Assembly: GCF_000422885.1 (NCBI RefSeq)
Contig: NZ_AUGX01000013.1
Location: forward strand, 186,001-250,000
Direction of reading: 5' to 3'
Source of the DNA: Ottowia thiooxydans DSM 14619
Lineage (GTDB): Bacteria; Pseudomonadota; Gammaproteobacteria; Burkholderiales; Burkholderiaceae_C
DNA length: 64,000 bases
Every line of letters begins with the position of its first letter. Positions within the stretch are counted from its first letter, which is position 1. The translations under genes and the position numbers were made by a program. Positions 50,836 to 59,237 of this stretch are shown here, piece after piece. Under the pieces are notes generated by a model, which did not search any database, was not told the origin of the DNA, and saw only the letters and a list, made by a program, of their open reading frames with translations.

Positions 50836-51702
50836 ATGATGCCCCGCTCCCCCAAGTCCGTTACAGCTCAAAGCGAGGCCCGTGTCGAAGCGGTTCATCC
50901 TATGGCCGAAGATCTCGCAGGGGCTGATTCAGAAGCCAGCGCCTCGACCTCGTTGGTGTCTCTGGCTCTCATGGAGGCATTGGCGGACGCGGAAGAGGAA
51001 ATGGGTGTGACACAACTGGCGGCGGTGCTAGGCATTCCCAAGGCTAGGGTGCATCGGCACCTGACCGCGCTGCGCAAAGACGGCTATGTCACGCAGTCTG
51101 AAAAAACCAGCCGCTACCGGATTGGCTGGCGACTGTTCCTATTGGGGCAAAAGCTAGTCAAGAGCTTCGACGTCGTCGCCATGGCCCGACCTGTGATGCA
51201 AGAGCTTCGTGATCTGGTCGGGCACACCATTGTCATCACGACATACAACGAAAAGCATGTTGTGGTGCTTGACCTGGTACGAGGGCGCACTCCACTGGAG
51301 ATCTTCCTGAGGCCGGGTACGGAATACATGCTGCATGCCTCTGCGCAGGGCAAAGTCATTCTGGCCTTCGGCGATCAGCAGAACACCGCTCACGCGCTCG
51401 GCCGCCCATTGGAAGGCTGCACACCGCACACCATCTTGGATGCGGACACTTTGCGTGAAGAGTTCGAAGACATTCGCCAGAAGGGTTGGGCCGAAGCGCC
51501 CGAAGAGCTTTTCATGGGGGTCAATGCGTTGGCCGCGCCTCTTTTTCGCAACGGCAATCAATTGTTCGGCTCATTGGCGATTGTGGGCTCCATCCACTTT
51601 TTGCCCGCTCCGGCAAGGCCCGACATGGCTGCTCAATTAGTCTCCGCAGCGGCAAAGATTTCTCAGGCTTTCGGAGGATCGCCCTCTCCGGGGTTTTCTT
51701 GA
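50836..51702 (+). CDS. IclR-family transcriptional regulator
   Basis: The product (288 residues from the ATG at 50836; a TTG at 50824 would add four) has a long acidic leader of ~45 residues and then an IclR winged helix with G-V-T-Q-L-A-A-V-L-G-I-P-K-A-R-V-H-R-H-L (about 58-77), and the effector domain with H-A-S-A-Q-G-K-V-I near 172. The N-terminal leader is longer than usual, so a later start is possible. It lies 27 bp after the cupin gene. The 17-bp palindromes in the Bug/cupin promoter are its likely targets. Confidence 0.87.
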   Translation: MMPRSPKSVTAQSEARVEAVHPMAEDLAGADSEASASTSLVSLALMEALADAEEEMGVTQLAAVLGIPKARVHRHLTALRKDGYVTQSEKTSRYRIGWRLFLLGQKLVKSFDVVAMARPVMQELRDLVGHTIVITTYNEKHVVVLDLVRGRTPLEIFLRPGTEYMLHASAQGKVILAFGDQQNTAHALGRPLEGCTPHTILDADTLREEFEDIRQKGWAEAPEELFMGVNALAAPLFRNGNQLFGSLAIVGSIHFLPAPARPDMAAQLVSAAAKISQAFGGSPSPGFS

Positions 51703-51816
51703 CATAGCCCGTGGAGGGGCGGCGCTGCGTGCGCGCGCTGGATGTGATGTTGATCAGATCCGACTAGGTACTTGAAAAGAGGCGGGCGCTCGAACTCTCA
51801 GGTTCGTCTTTGACCG

Positions 51817-52683
51817 CTACTCATCCCACGCCAGCGCCTGTGGGGATTCGAACATGGTCGGACTGAAGCGCTTGGGCAATTGGTGAAGAAGAGCCAAGAT
51901 GGCTTCCCTCGAAAATTCTTGTCCGTAGGAAATGCGCTCCGCTTCGTTGGGGACTTCAGCCCAATATAGATTTTTGCTGGCGTCGTACAAGATCTGAAAG
52001 CTGTTTCCATCCTCATCAATGAAGCCAAGATAGTCGCCTAGATCCAGCAAGCACCAGAAATAGTCAGCCATAACTTCGGCAAGCGTGACGGGGACATGCG
52101 CATCAGGCTCCACGGTGCGTTCAAGGCCTGGATGTTGCTCGAAGTGAGCATAGACAGTGAAGGGGCTGAGCCAAGTAGCGGCGGCGCGGGAATGGTCTTC
52201 AGCGAGGCGCTGTGCCGTAGGTAGCTTGGTCACGAAGGGGTTTAAACCTTCTTCGAGTGTCCAAACTGGAAAATCATCTTCCGTAAGCCCCGTCGCCCTA
52301 CTCCACGCTTTGCGCCCCACATACAGCAGGGCCTCGCACCAAGCCATCTCCGAATCCGCACCTTGTTGGTCGAATATTCCTGGCCAATGCCGTGACGCCT
52401 CGAACCAGGCTTGCCCACGTGCAATGGAGTGGCAGGCGGCATACAGCAGGGCGTCATCACCGAATGGCCCTTGTCTTGCGCGCGAGGCGTTGAGAAGCAC
52501 TCCCAATCGGTCAGCTAATCGCAGCGCAAAGGCCATGATTTCGTCGGGAGGTAAACCGCTTAGCGCTATCTGCAATGGACGCAGACTTTCGGTGTCTTGC
52601 CCGGACAACAGGAGAGGGTGATCTATCTGCGTCACAAGTTCCCAAAACTGGGACTCTGACATGGGGGTGGGTAAGGCGTCCAT
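51817..52683 (-). CDS. DUF4240-like uncharacterised protein
   Basis: The 288-residue soluble protein begins M-D-A-L-P-T-P-M-S-E-S-Q-F-W-E-L-V-T-Q-I-D, the DUF4240 opening (F-W-x-L-I/V near the start, L-L-Y-A-A-C and F-x-A-S-R near 100-120). The C-terminal half (D-Y-F-W-C-L-L-D-L-G-D-Y-L-G-F-I-D-E-D-G, then N-L-Y-W-A-E-V) is a beta-rich domain I do not recognise. DUF4240 proteins often lie in polymorphic-toxin or immunity settings, but no toxin is next to it. Alternative ATG at 52662. Confidence 0.7.
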   Translation of the reverse strand: MDALPTPMSESQFWELVTQIDHPLLLSGQDTESLRPLQIALSGLPPDEIMAFALRLADRLGVLLNASRARQGPFGDDALLYAACHSIARGQAWFEASRHWPGIFDQQGADSEMAWCEALLYVGRKAWSRATGLTEDDFPVWTLEEGLNPFVTKLPTAQRLAEDHSRAAATWLSPFTVYAHFEQHPGLERTVEPDAHVPVTLAEVMADYFWCLLDLGDYLGFIDEDGNSFQILYDASKNLYWAEVPNEAERISYGQEFSREAILALLHQLPKRFSPTMFESPQALAWDE

Positions 52684-52897
52684 TGGCCGAGTGTAGAGGA
52701 AGGTATTGGACGAATGGCGTTGATTGCCAGGGCGCTTTGAGCTGGAAGTCAGCACTACAAGCGCGTGCATCGAGCCACATGAACTTGGCATGGGGCTGAC
52801 GGTGGAGATGGCATTTCAAAGCAAATAACCTTATGCGCATTTCCTATTTGTTCGATTGATTTCAAGGGGATAGATTCAAGATTGACTTAGGTAATCT

Positions 52898-54094
52898 ATG
52901 AAAATCCAATTAAGAAAATCGCTCTTTGGCCTTTTGATGGCGGTCAGTGTCACAGCTAGCTTGGCGCAGGACAAGCTCACCATTGGGGCGCCTTTGCCCA
53001 TTACCGGAGCGCTCGCACCCGAAGGTGCCAAACTCAAGCAGGGCTATGAGCTCTGGCAGGAAAAGGTCAATGCGGCTGGCGGTGTCAAGGTGGGCAATAG
53101 CCGGCTCAAGGTGGATATTCGTTATTACGATTACCAGTCACAAACCCCGCGCGCCATACAGCTGGCTGAAAAACTGATCACCGATGACAAGGTTGATTTT
53201 CTGTTTTCGCCATTCGGCTCGGGCGCCGCCAAGGCGGTGAGTGCGGTTTCTGAAAAATACGGCGTGCCGATGCTGGCGTCTTCCGCTTCTTCGGTGGAAG
53301 TGTTTGACCAAGGCTACAAAAACATCTTCGGCATTTATACGGACAACAGCACGTTCAGCGAGCCGATTGCTGAACTTGTGAAAACCAAGCTGCCGAACGC
53401 AAAGCGCGTCGCCATCCTGGCCCGCAACGATCTTTATCCGCTGTCGCTGGCCAACGAGTTCGAGAAAAGCGCACGCAAACGCGGCTTTGAAGTGGTGTAC
53501 TTTGAAAAATACGCCATCGGCACGCTTGACCATGCCTCGGCCTTGACTCAGTTGCGTGCTGCCAAGCCGGATTGGGTGATCGTCACTGGCTACATCAACG
53601 ACCTGATCACCATCCGCAAGCAGGCCTCGGATCTGAAGGTGGGCGGCGAAGTGTTCACACTGATCAATGGCCCGGCCTATCAGGAGTGGATCAAGGCGGT
53701 GGGCCCGCTGGCTGAAAACGTCACCACCGCGAGTTGGTTCCATCCGGTTGTGAAGTACCAGAGCGAGGACGTATTCGGCTCGTCCAGGAATTTTGTTGAA
53801 TTGTTCAAGCAGAAGTACGGTTCCGAGCCTGACTTCACGCAGGCTTCTGGTGCTGCCGTCGGCGTCGTGCTGCAGACTGCTATCGAACGCGCGGGCTCGA
53901 CCGATCATGGCAAGGTGCGTGCAGAGCTGCAAAAGGGTGGCTTCAAGACCTTCTTCGGCCCGATCACTTTCTCAAAGATCGGTATTGCTGATTCCTATGT
54001 GCCGCCGGTTCTGCAGATCCAGAACGGTAAGGTGGAAGTGGTGTTTCCTGCGGAAATCTCCACCGCGCCGTTTCGCACCGGACAGCGCCGCTGA
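52898..54094 (+). CDS. ABC transporter periplasmic binding protein (branched-chain amino acid/aromatic acid type)
   Basis: The 398-residue protein has a signal peptide (K-I-Q-L-R-K-S-L-F-G-L-L-M-A-V-S-V-T-A-S-L-A-Q) and the Peripla_BP_6 opening L-T-I-G-A-P-L-P-I-T-G-A-L-A-P-E-G. It should capture a small acid or amide for the membrane proteins that follow. In this family members serve amino acids, urea, or aromatic acids; the adjacent isomerase and the nearby aromatic-degradation genes hint at an aromatic substrate. A strong hairpin lies between it and the first permease gene. Confidence 0.92.
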   Translation: MKIQLRKSLFGLLMAVSVTASLAQDKLTIGAPLPITGALAPEGAKLKQGYELWQEKVNAAGGVKVGNSRLKVDIRYYDYQSQTPRAIQLAEKLITDDKVDFLFSPFGSGAAKAVSAVSEKYGVPMLASSASSVEVFDQGYKNIFGIYTDNSTFSEPIAELVKTKLPNAKRVAILARNDLYPLSLANEFEKSARKRGFEVVYFEKYAIGTLDHASALTQLRAAKPDWVIVTGYINDLITIRKQASDLKVGGEVFTLINGPAYQEWIKAVGPLAENVTTASWFHPVVKYQSEDVFGSSRNFVELFKQKYGSEPDFTQASGAAVGVVLQTAIERAGSTDHGKVRAELQKGGFKTFFGPITFSKIGIADSYVPPVLQIQNGKVEVVFPAEISTAPFRTGQRR

Positions 54095-54102
54095 CAGGGC
54101 GC

Positions 54103-54131
54103 ACCGGCAGCGCCATTGAGGCGCCGCCGGT
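54103..54131 (+). promoter_or_regulatory. Intercistronic hairpin after the binding-protein gene
   Basis: ACCGGCAGCGCC (54103-54114), loop ATTGA, and GGCGCCGCCGGT (54120-54131) pair with a single mismatch. Such structures between a binding-protein gene and its permease genes usually protect the upstream mRNA and lower read-through, giving more receptor than permease. Confidence 0.6.
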
Positions 54132-54144
54132 ACCGGAACCAGCT

Positions 54145-55011
54145 ATGTTGTGGCTTCAGATATTGCTTAACGGCTTGGCCGTGGGCGGGCTCTATGCCTG
54201 CATCGCGGTGGGCTTCTCGGTGGTGTGGGGGGTGTTGAATGTGGTCAATATTCTGCACGGCTCTTTCATCATCCTCGGCGGTTACCTCGCCTTTTTTGCC
54301 AACCAGTATGCGGGGGTAAATCCCTTCCTGTTTGCGCCGGTGGCTGGCCTGGCGCTTTTCATATTGGGCGTTTCGATCCAATCGCTCGTGATCAACCACG
54401 TCATGGCGCGGCCGTTTCTGATCACCCTGTTGCTGACTTTCGGGTTGAATCTTTTCCTGGACAACTCGATGCTCTGGTTGTTCAGCGCGAACTACCGCAA
54501 GGTCATCCTTGACCCTAGCCCCGGGGTTTTCGAGTTGGGCTCGCTGGTGGTGCCGGCTGACCGTGTCTATGCCACGCTGGTCGGCCTGGTGCTGATTGGT
54601 GCATTGGCGGCGCTGATGCGGTTCACGCAGTTGGGCCGGGCCATTGTCGCTGTCCGTATGGATAGGGAGGCGGCAGCCCTGCTGGGCATCCCGGTACGGC
54701 GTACCTATGCCATCGCCTTTGGCCTGGGTGCCTTCATGGCTGGAAGCGCCGGGGCATTGCTAAGCGCTATTTTCCCGATTTCTCCGGTAGCGTCGGCAGA
54801 CTACCTGGGGAAGGCCTTTGTCATTTGTGTGCTGGGTGGGCTGGGCAGTATTCCCGGCGCCGTGTTGGGCGGATTCGCGCTGGGCATCATCGAGAGTTTT
54901 GGTGCCTGGTTCCTGGGGCCGGAGCACGCCCTGACCCTTGCTTTCGCGGTGCTGGTTCTGTTGCTGGCGGTGCGGCCTTCCGGATTGCTGGGTCGCAGAG
55001 GTTTCGCATGA
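54145..55011 (+). CDS. Branched-chain amino acid-type ABC transporter permease (LivH-like)
   Basis: The 288-residue membrane protein has about eight hydrophobic helices and the LivH opening Q-I-L-L-N-G-L-A-V-G-G-L-Y-A-C-I-A-V-G, with L-N-V-V-N-I-L-H-G near residue 30 and the EAA-like region near 200 (G-K-A-F-V-I-C-V-L-G-G-L-G-S-I-P-G-A). It forms the transmembrane channel with the LivM-like subunit. Its end overlaps the next start by 4 bp. Confidence 0.92.
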   Translation: MLWLQILLNGLAVGGLYACIAVGFSVVWGVLNVVNILHGSFIILGGYLAFFANQYAGVNPFLFAPVAGLALFILGVSIQSLVINHVMARPFLITLLLTFGLNLFLDNSMLWLFSANYRKVILDPSPGVFELGSLVVPADRVYATLVGLVLIGALAALMRFTQLGRAIVAVRMDREAAALLGIPVRRTYAIAFGLGAFMAGSAGALLSAIFPISPVASADYLGKAFVICVLGGLGSIPGAVLGGFALGIIESFGAWFLGPEHALTLAFAVLVLLLAVRPSGLLGRRGFA

Positions 55012-55952
55012 GGACGCAGCTGTGGCTTCCATTCGCAGGAGCGGCCCTGGCATTCGCGCTGCTGAGCCAGACCGATGCCTACCTGCTCCGGTTGGCCACC
55101 ACCTTCGGCATGTACGTCACGCTGGCCTTCTCGTGGAATGTGATCGGAGGTTTTGCGGGCTATCCCTCCTTCGCTACCGCAGCGTTCTTTGGCCTGGGTG
55201 CCTATGTCACGGCAGTAGCGCAGAGTCAGGGCCTCTCGTTGGCTTGGGCAGTGGTGTTGGCTGGTCTGGTGGCATCAGCTTTCTCCAGCCTGCTGGGCTT
55301 GGCCATCTTGCATTTGCGCGGGAGGTACTTCGCTATCGCGAGCCTGGTGATAGCCGAGGTGTTGCGTCAGCTCACCAATTCCTGGACCGCTGTCACGGGC
55401 GGCGGCATGGGCATCAACCTGCCACTGGTTGGTGGCAGCACATTCGGGCAGGCGCAGATCTACTTGGCAGCCATGCTACTGATCGCCGCGACCACCATCG
55501 CTGTCACGCTATGGCTTCACCAATCGCGCCTGGGCATGGCCTTGCGCTGCATTGCACAGAATGAGGATGCTGCGCAGATCCTGGGAGTCGATACCCGGCG
55601 GGCCAAGACCGCGGCATTTGTACTCTCCAGCGTATTCGTGGGTTGCGCCGGTGGGGTCTATGCCTCGTGGGTGACCTACATCGATCCCACCGACGTGTTC
55701 GATGGCGCACTGTCTGTCAAGCCGATCCTGATGGTGTTGCTCGGTGGCGTGGGCACGCTCTGGGGCCCGTTGTTTGGAACGCTGGCCTACTTGGGTCTTG
55801 AGGAGCTGCTTTGGCGCAACATCCTCGAATTCCACGCGGGTGTACTCGGCCTCATGGTGGTGCTGTTGGTGTTGTTTCTGCCGCAGGGGCTTGGCCAAGT
55901 TCGCGGTGTCAGTTGGCCGCGCCTGCTGCGATGGGCGAGGCGGGCGCCATGA
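55008..55952 (+). CDS. Branched-chain amino acid-type ABC transporter permease (LivM-like)
   Basis: The 314-residue membrane protein shows about nine hydrophobic segments, A-F-S-W-N-V-I-G-G-F-A-G-Y-P-S-F near residues 40-55 and the LivM loop L-A-I-L-H-L-R-G-R-Y-F-A-I-A-S-L near 100-115, with I-L-M-V-L-L-G-G-V-G-T-L-W-G-P near 250. The ATG at 55008 overlaps the LivH-like stop (ATGA), and its own end overlaps the ATPase gene likewise. Confidence 0.92.
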   Translation: MRTQLWLPFAGAALAFALLSQTDAYLLRLATTFGMYVTLAFSWNVIGGFAGYPSFATAAFFGLGAYVTAVAQSQGLSLAWAVVLAGLVASAFSSLLGLAILHLRGRYFAIASLVIAEVLRQLTNSWTAVTGGGMGINLPLVGGSTFGQAQIYLAAMLLIAATTIAVTLWLHQSRLGMALRCIAQNEDAAQILGVDTRRAKTAAFVLSSVFVGCAGGVYASWVTYIDPTDVFDGALSVKPILMVLLGGVGTLWGPLFGTLAYLGLEELLWRNILEFHAGVLGLMVVLLVLFLPQGLGQVRGVSWPRLLRWARRAP

Positions 55953-56701
55953 CAGCGCTGTTGGAGGTCCGCGGTGTCAGCAAGCGTTTCAGGGGGCTGC
56001 TGGCGCTTGATGATGTGAGCCTGAGTCTGAAGGCGGGCGAGATCATCGGGGTGATTGGGCCTAACGGCGCGGGCAAGACCACGCTGGTCAACGTGATGAC
56101 TGGCGTGCATCGCGCCGACGCCGGTGCGGTGCTGTTCGGCGACCGTGAAATCACCCGCCAGCGGCCCGACCAGATTGCCCGGCTGGGCATCGCCAGGACT
56201 TTTCAGGTGGTTCAGCCCTTTCCGGCCATGACGGTGCTGGAAAACGTCACTGCCGCAGCACTGTTCGCGGGTGGTGCGGGAACCATTGCACGGGCGCGCG
56301 AAGCGGCCGCGGAACAACTCGAATTCTGCGGCCTCGCCAGCCAGTCGCACAAGCCGGCGGCGACGTTGACACTTGCCGGCCGCAAGCGGCTGGAACTGGC
56401 CAAGAGCCTGGCGCTGCGGCCTAAAGTGCTGCTGCTCGACGAGGTCAATGCCGGGCTGAACCCAGCGGAGATCGACCATGCACTGGAGCTGATCGCCGCC
56501 ATCGCTGCTCGCGGCATTACCGTGTTGCTGATTGAGCACCTGATGAAGGTGGTCACCCGTACAGCGCAGCGCTTGGTGGTGTTGCACCACGGCCGCTTGC
56601 TGGCTGACGGCCCGGTGGCAGAAGTGCTGGCCGACGAGGCGGTGGTCGAAGCCTACTTGGGCCGCCGTTACGCACAGCGACTGGCGGAGCAAGCACAATG
56701 A
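55949..56701 (+). CDS. ABC transporter ATP-binding protein (LivG-like)
   Basis: The 250-residue ATPase has Walker A G-P-N-G-A-G-K-T-T (about 38-46), Q-loop near 90 (T-F-Q-V-V-Q-P), a signature region reading L-T-L-A-G-R-K-R-L-E-L-A-K-S-L instead of LSGGQ, and Walker B V-L-L-L-D-E-V. The altered signature is known in LivG-type subunits. Start by ATGA overlap with the LivM-like gene; next gene again overlaps by 4 bp. Confidence 0.92.
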   Translation: MTALLEVRGVSKRFRGLLALDDVSLSLKAGEIIGVIGPNGAGKTTLVNVMTGVHRADAGAVLFGDREITRQRPDQIARLGIARTFQVVQPFPAMTVLENVTAAALFAGGAGTIARAREAAAEQLEFCGLASQSHKPAATLTLAGRKRLELAKSLALRPKVLLLDEVNAGLNPAEIDHALELIAAIAARGITVLLIEHLMKVVTRTAQRLVVLHHGRLLADGPVAEVLADEAVVEAYLGRRYAQRLAEQAQ

Positions 56702-57426
56702 AATCGACTCTTCTCGAAGTTCGCGGACTGCAGGCTGGCTACGGAGACGTGCAAGTGGTGTGGGGCGCAGACTTGCGCTTGCACACGGGCACCACCACCG
56801 CGCTGATCGGCTCGAACGGCGCCGGCAAGAGCACTCTTCTGCGCACCCTTTCAGGTCTGATCACTCCGCTATCGGGCAGCATCCTCATGGACGGCCACGA
56901 ACTTGCGGGTGCGGCGCCACCGGACTTCGTGGCGCACCGCATTGCCCACGTACCCGAAGGCCGGCGCCTGTTCGCCGGGCTCACGGTGCACGACAACCTG
57001 ATGCTTGGTGCTTACTGCCGCCGGGACGGGCGTGGCGCCGTTCAGGCCGACCTTGAGCGCATGTACGCACTGTTCCCGCGCTTGGCGCAACGGCGCCGGC
57101 AGGACGCCACCACCATGTCTGGCGGTGAGCAGCAGATGTGCGCTATTGCCCGTGGTTTGATGGCTGCGCCCCGGCTGCTCATGATCGACGAGCTGTCGCT
57201 AGGCCTCGCACCCGCTGTCGTCGACCAGCTCATCGAAACGCTCGCGCAGGTGCGTTCTGACGGCACCTGCCTGCTGGTGGTGGAGCAAGACGTAGGCATT
57301 GCGCTGGAGATGGCCGATGAGGTCTACATCGTCGACCAGGGCCGAACCGTCAGCCACGGCAGCGCCGCCACCATCGCATCGGATCCGGCCATTCTTGAGG
57401 CCTACATCGGCACAGTTACACCATGA
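56698..57426 (+). CDS. ABC transporter ATP-binding protein (LivF-like)
   Basis: The 242-residue second ATPase has Walker A G-S-N-G-A-G-K-S-T (about 38-46), the signature M-S-G-G-E-Q-Q-M near 141-148, Walker B L-L-M-I-D-E-L-S-L-G-L-A-P and H-loop region near 190 (V-E-Q-D). With the LivG-like subunit it powers the importer. Overlaps of 4 bp on both sides show tight translational coupling from 55008 through 58070. Confidence 0.92.
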   Translation: MKSTLLEVRGLQAGYGDVQVVWGADLRLHTGTTTALIGSNGAGKSTLLRTLSGLITPLSGSILMDGHELAGAAPPDFVAHRIAHVPEGRRLFAGLTVHDNLMLGAYCRRDGRGAVQADLERMYALFPRLAQRRRQDATTMSGGEQQMCAIARGLMAAPRLLMIDELSLGLAPAVVDQLIETLAQVRSDGTCLLVVEQDVGIALEMADEVYIVDQGRTVSHGSAATIASDPAILEAYIGTVTP

Positions 57427-58070
57427 ACACCACCGCTCCCCGTATCGACTACTACTTCAGCTTCATCTCGCTCTGGTCTTATGTGGGGAGCCTGGTGTTT
57501 CAGGACCTGGTAAAGCGCCGTGGCGTTCAGGTCGAATACAAACCGATCAATCTGCTGCAGGTGTTCGCGGCGGGCGGTGGCAAGCCAGTGCGTGAGCGCC
57601 CGCTCCAGCGCCAGGCTTACCGCCTGGTGGAGATGCAGCGCTGGGCTCAGATCCGTGGCATTGAACTGGTGCTGCACCCCCGCCACTATCCTGCCGACCC
57701 ATCCCTGGGTCACCGGATGCTGCTGGCCGCGCTGGATGAGGGGCGCGACGTGGCGAGTTTCGTGCACCTGTGTTTGAAAGCCGTTTGGGCCGATGAGTTG
57801 GACATCGCAGATCCAACCACGCTGGTGCAGTTGGCGGCGGCTAGCGGGCTTGACGGCCCAGCCCTGCTGCGCCGCGCCACGGGCGATGGTGGTGCAGCTT
57901 TGTCTGAGCGCGAAGCTGCACTCACCCGCGAAGCGGTGGATCGCCAGCTCTTCGGCGCACCGTTTTATTTCTACCGTGATGAGCCCTTCTGGGGCCAGGA
58001 CCGCCTGGAGATGCTTGATGCGGTGCTGGGCAACGGCCGGGCGGCCATTTCGCCACCCCGGTTGGGTTAG
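57423..58070 (+). CDS. 2-hydroxychromene-2-carboxylate isomerase-like (DsbA/kappa-GST fold)
   Basis: The 215-residue protein begins I-D-Y-Y-F-S-F-I-S-L-W-S-Y-V-G-S and has V-E-Y-K-P-I-N-L-L near residues 37-45, D-E-L-D-I-A-D-P near 120 and V-D-R-Q-L-F-G-A-P-F-Y-F-Y-R-D-E-P-F-W-G-Q-D-R-L near 180-200, the HCCA-isomerase pattern, with Ser rather than Cys in the active-site position. These enzymes isomerise hydroxychromene-type acids in naphthalene degradation, usually with glutathione. Being the last gene of the importer operon (ATGA overlap), it suggests an aromatic or ring-derived import substrate. Confidence 0.85.
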   Translation: MNTTAPRIDYYFSFISLWSYVGSLVFQDLVKRRGVQVEYKPINLLQVFAAGGGKPVRERPLQRQAYRLVEMQRWAQIRGIELVLHPRHYPADPSLGHRMLLAALDEGRDVASFVHLCLKAVWADELDIADPTTLVQLAAASGLDGPALLRRATGDGGAALSEREAALTREAVDRQLFGAPFYFYRDEPFWGQDRLEMLDAVLGNGRAAISPPRLG

Positions 58071-58340
58071 GGCGTGAACACGCTCTAGTCAGCAACGACC
58101 TGACACTAAGCGGTGCTTTCAGCTGGGAGGGCAGCGCTCGCCGCCATCCCTGCTTTCTATGCATTGCGCAAGTCGGATGGGGAAGCGATGTTGCTTGAGC
58201 ACTTCGACAGTGTGTACGCAGACGATGTGCGTCGCATCGGTGGAGCTCTTCCGTTCATATAGAAAATACCGGGTCTGAAATTGCCTCGACCGGGTTGCAG
58301 AGCGAAAGAAGGCGCCTCCAGCTCTCTTTAAACTATCGAT
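58071..58340. other. Spacer before the OXA gene
   Basis: It begins with GCGTG-AA-CACGC (58072-58083), a small perfect palindrome that shares GTGAACACGCTCT with the repeat at 38104-38116. A 50-codon open stretch (58110-58262) lacks a start and a recognisable family and may be a gene fragment. No other gene is seen. Confidence 0.45.
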
Positions 58341-59141
58341 ATGAATCGAAGAAATTTAGTGGTGTCGGCCATTGCCGCCGGCTTTTTACCAGCGGCGGTG
58401 GTTGCCCAGCAGCGCCAGGAGAAGGCTGAGTGGTCTCGTTTTTTTGCTGAGGCCGGTGCCGTAGGCAGCGTCGTCGTACTCGACGCCCGGGGTAAGTCCG
58501 AAACTACCCACGTCTATAACGTGTTGCGGGCTGAGAAGCGTTATTCGCCCGCCTCTACTTTCAAGATCCCTCACAGCCTTTTTGCGCTGGATGCCGGGCT
58601 GCTGCGCGATGAATTCCAGGTTATCCCCTGGGACGGGGTGAAACGCTCTTCGGCGCCTTGGAACGCAGACCAGAACCTGCGTTCCGCGATGAGAAATTCC
58701 ACCGTCTGGGTGTATGAGCGTTTCGCGAAAGAACTCGGCGATGCAAGCGAGACCGCCTACATGCAAAAGGTGGGGTATGGCAATGCGGTTGTTACAGGTG
58801 AAAAGCCATTTTGGGTTGAAGGCGATCTCGCCATTTCATCGTTCGAGCAGATTGCGTTTTTGCAGCGGCTCTACCGCAATCAACTACCCTTTCAAGTTGA
58901 GCACCAGCGGATCGTGAAGGACGTGATGATCAGTGAAGCGGGCGCTGACTGGATATTGCGCGCCAAAACGGGGTGGACGGGGAAAATTGGCTGGTGGGTA
59001 GGCTGGGTGGAGTGGCCCGATGGCCCTGTCTTCTTCGCTTTGAACATAGACACCCCTAACCGGCTTGGTGATCTGGCGAAGCGTCAGAGCATTACGCGCG
59101 GTGTTCTGCGTTCCATCAACGCACTACCCACGACGCCCTAG
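58341..59141 (+). CDS. blaOXA: Class D (OXA-type) beta-lactamase
   Basis: The 266-residue protein has a signal peptide (cleavage near A-V-V-A-Q, about 22) and all class D motifs: S72-T-F-K75 with the nucleophile Ser and carbamylated Lys, S120-T-V, Y146-G-N148, W158 in F-W-V-E-G and K209-T-G211. It is thus expected to be an active periplasmic serine beta-lactamase. It is not in an integron or transposon: the neighbours are the importer operon and a LysR gene, so it looks like an intrinsic chromosomal OXA. No dedicated regulator is visible. Exact OXA group cannot be set by eye. Confidence 0.93.
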   Translation: MNRRNLVVSAIAAGFLPAAVVAQQRQEKAEWSRFFAEAGAVGSVVVLDARGKSETTHVYNVLRAEKRYSPASTFKIPHSLFALDAGLLRDEFQVIPWDGVKRSSAPWNADQNLRSAMRNSTVWVYERFAKELGDASETAYMQKVGYGNAVVTGEKPFWVEGDLAISSFEQIAFLQRLYRNQLPFQVEHQRIVKDVMISEAGADWILRAKTGWTGKIGWWVGWVEWPDGPVFFALNIDTPNRLGDLAKRQSITRGVLRSINALPTTP

Positions 59142-59237
59142 ATTTTTGGTCCCTGCGCGCGAAGAGGAAAATCAAGGGCCCTTCTCAGACCACCGGCACG
59201 GATTCGCCCATCCTTTGCGATGCGCTATCGTTGCTCC

